From assembly GCA_020252385.1 (NCBI GenBank), contig JADCDC010000141.1, positions 1 through 7,786 on the forward strand: DNA of 7,786 nucleotides. The letters run 5' to 3'. The DNA is from Aestuariivirga sp. (GTDB taxonomy: Bacteria > Pseudomonadota > Alphaproteobacteria > Rhizobiales > Aestuariivirgaceae). Of this stretch, positions 6,779-7,786 are shown piece by piece; position 1 is the first letter of the stretch, and the number at the start of each line of letters is the position of its first letter. Position numbers and translations under genes: made by a program. A model generated the notes under the pieces. The model was not told the origin of the DNA, did no database searches, and saw only the letters and a program-made list of their open reading frames with translations.

Positions 6779-6807
6779 TTGAAATCCAGCACGTGTTCCG
6801 GTGTGAT
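6779..6807 (+). promoter_or_regulatory. Possible sigma-70-type promoter for the radical SAM gene
   Basis: TTGAAA at 6779-6784 (five of six matches to TTGACA) is followed, after exactly 17 bases, by TGTGAT at 6802-6807 (four of six matches to TATAAT). It lies between the atzF stop and the next start, where a promoter would be expected if the radical SAM gene is transcribed separately. The -10 match is modest, so this is a suggestion only. The inverted repeat CGTTCT/AGAACG begins directly after the -10 and could be an operator or chance. Confidence 0.35.
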
Positions 6808-6871
6808 CGTTCTTCGCGTGAGAACGGGTTCGGCATGGCAGGGATTGACGCTGAAATGGACGGGTCGGCAC

Positions 6872-6880
6872 AGGAGGGAG
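6872..6880 (+). promoter_or_regulatory. Shine-Dalgarno deciding the radical SAM start
   Basis: AGGAGGGAG lies ahead of the in-frame GTG at 6889. Its distal GGGAG leaves eight bases and its AGGAGG eleven. The in-frame ATGs at 6835 and 6856 have no comparable site, and ATG at 6919 would remove conserved N-terminal residues, so GTG 6889 is preferred. Confidence 0.55.
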
Positions 6881-6888
6881 CTGGCGAT

Positions 6889-7786
6889 GTGACGGAGCCG
6901 GGCAAGACGCCGGGCTTCATGTGCGTCCTGCCCTGGATCAACCTGCATGTGGCGACATCGGGCGCGATCTCGCCGTGCTGCGAGTTCAAGGGCGAGGTGG
7001 CGAACCTGAAGGCTTCGACCCTGGAAGAGGCATGGCAAAGCCCGCAGCTCGACGAGGTCCGGCGCGCCTTCCGCGATGGCGTTCGGCTCGAGGCCTGCCG
7101 CAAATGCATCGACCGGGAGGCGAGCGAGGGCAGCAGCCTGCGCCTGCAATCCAATCGGCGCTTCGATGGCGCACTTCGGCAGATCGCGGCGGCCGGCGAT
7201 GCCCCGGCCTTTCCAACCGCGCTCGATCTGAGGTTTTCCAACCTGTGCAACTTCAGATGCCGCAGCTGCTGGCATGGCGCGAGCTCCAGGTGGTTCGCTG
7301 ACGCGAAGGCGCTCGGCAAGGCCATCGGTGACAAGGCGGAAATCTCGAGCTTCGAGACCGTCGATGAATTCATGGGGCAGGTGGAACCGGGGCTCTTGCA
7401 GCTCAAGCACATCTATTTCGCCGGCGGCGAGCCGCTGATGCAGCCTGAGCACTACGCCCTGCTCGAGCGCCTCATCGCGCTGGGGAGAACCGATCTCTCG
7501 CTGGCCTACAACACCAACATGTCGGTGCTGTCCCACAAGGATCGGTCGATCCTCGATCTGTGGTCGCAGTTTCCCAGTGTCGAGGTCGAGGCCAGCGTCG
7601 ACGCGGCCGGCGAACTGGGAGCCATCATCCGCAAGGGCTTCGATTGGACGGTCTTCGCCGCCAATGTCAACGCCGTGCGTGAGCGCTGCCCGCATGTGTC
7701 GATCCGCTTCGGCATCACCGTATCGGTGATGAACATCCGGGCCTTGCCAGATCTTTTCGCCGCGCTCATGCGGGACTGCGGCGCGA
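6889..7786 (+). CDS. Radical SAM protein with N-terminal Twitch-like Fe-S region, 3'-truncated by window edge
   Basis: About 299 residues are visible before the window ends. The radical SAM cluster motif CxxxCxxC is present as CNFRCRSC (C120, C124, C127 counted from GTG 6889), and the SAM-binding GGEP motif lies at 179-182. Before the core is a cysteine-rich segment: C12 in MCVLPW, C30-C31 in SPCCEF, and C70 and C73 in CRKC. This order, with an auxiliary-cluster Twitch region ahead of the radical SAM core, matches the N-terminal Twitch group of radical SAM proteins. The reaction cannot be stated; relatives are often poorly characterised or modify peptides or sugars. The start is uncertain (GTG 6889 preferred; ATG 6835 and 6856 possible). 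It is separated from atzF by about 140 nt with its own possible promoter, so a link to ureide breakdown is doubtful. Confidence 0.82.
   Translation, partial: MTEPGKTPGFMCVLPWINLHVATSGAISPCCEFKGEVANLKASTLEEAWQSPQLDEVRRAFRDGVRLEACRKCIDREASEGSSLRLQSNRRFDGALRQIAAAGDAPAFPTALDLRFSNLCNFRCRSCWHGASSRWFADAKALGKAIGDKAEISSFETVDEFMGQVEPGLLQLKHIYFAGGEPLMQPEHYALLERLIALGRTDLSLAYNTNMSVLSHKDRSILDLWSQFPSVEVEASVDAAGELGAIIRKGFDWTVFAANVNAVRERCPHVSIRFGITVSVMNIRALPDLFAALMRDCGA

Larger units (their letters stand above)
6749..6888. other. Intergenic region between atzF and the radical SAM gene
   Basis: This gap of about 140 nt is the only sizeable non-coding stretch in the window. It is less GC-rich at its left end than the flanking genes. 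It contains a promoter-like pair (6779-6807), a weak 6-bp inverted repeat (CGTTCT at 6808-6813 with AGAACG at 6821-6826, loop 7 nt) and the Shine-Dalgarno of the next gene. Two in-frame ATGs (6835, 6856) could move the radical SAM start into this region. No tRNA or other RNA gene is recognisable. Confidence 0.6.

Noticed and set aside
6771..6806. TCACAC (6771-6776) and GTGTGA (6801-6806) as an operator or hairpin
   Set aside because: It has only six pairs with a 24-nt interval and no extension, so it is easily chance.
5642..6871. Minus-strand open frame (409 codons) opposite the atzF 3' half
   Set aside because: The plus-strand protein is a well-supported allophanate hydrolase. The antisense frame has no motifs and no good start site.
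6457..7695. Minus-strand open frame (412 codons) spanning the atzF end, the gap and the radical SAM gene
   Set aside because: The plus strand carries CNFRCRSC and GGEP in one continuous frame. The minus product has no family resemblance and crosses two real genes.
1..7786. CRISPR arrays, tRNA or rRNA genes, insertion sequences, riboswitches
   Set aside because: No regularly spaced repeats, no cloverleaf or rRNA signature, no transposase and no terminal inverted repeats were found. Coding genes fill nearly all the window.

Overview
The window is GC-rich, with mostly G or C at third codon positions, and carries Hyphomicrobiales/Rhizobiales-like proteins. An alphaproteobacterium is the most likely host; this is inferred from composition and protein resemblance, not from a marker gene. 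Almost all of it is one tightly packed plus-strand operon for uptake and breakdown of small ureides (biuret and related compounds) as a nitrogen source. The last kilobase begins a separate radical SAM gene that runs off the right edge.

Layout. Positions 1-756 hold the end of the first permease of a BMP/nucleoside-type ABC importer (YufP-like). Positions 756-1679 hold the second permease (YufQ-like). Positions 1699-2400 encode a biuret hydrolase (BiuH) of the cysteine hydrolase (isochorismatase-fold) family. Positions 2397-3926 encode the two-domain ATPase of the importer (YufO-like). Positions 3926-4594 encode a second, diverged cysteine hydrolase of unknown substrate. Positions 4587-4943 encode a small ChrR-type cupin. 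Positions 4940-6748 encode allophanate hydrolase (AtzF). Five of the six junctions overlap by 1, 4 or 8 nt. The sixth is a 19-nt gap with a strong AGGAGG ribosome binding site ahead of biuH. After about 140 nt without a gene, which contain a plausible promoter, a radical SAM protein with an N-terminal Twitch-like cysteine cluster starts near 6889.

How the genes fit together. The importer, whose lipoprotein binding subunit is not in the window, would bring in a ureide. BiuH would cut biuret to allophanate plus ammonia. AtzF would convert allophanate to ammonia and CO2. This is the rhizobial route downstream of cyanuric acid ring opening, but no cyanuric acid hydrolase is visible here. The second hydrolase and the cupin have no assigned step and are the most likely places for undescribed chemistry, for example another ureide such as triuret, or handling of a carboxylated intermediate.

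Points worth a second look: the second hydrolase; the cupin; a possible loss of the family's C-terminal histidine in AtzF (GAR in place of the GAH I recall); the complete asymmetry of the two ATP sites in the ABC ATPase; the insertion of biuH between transporter subunit genes; and a perfect 10-bp hairpin at the 3' end of atzF.
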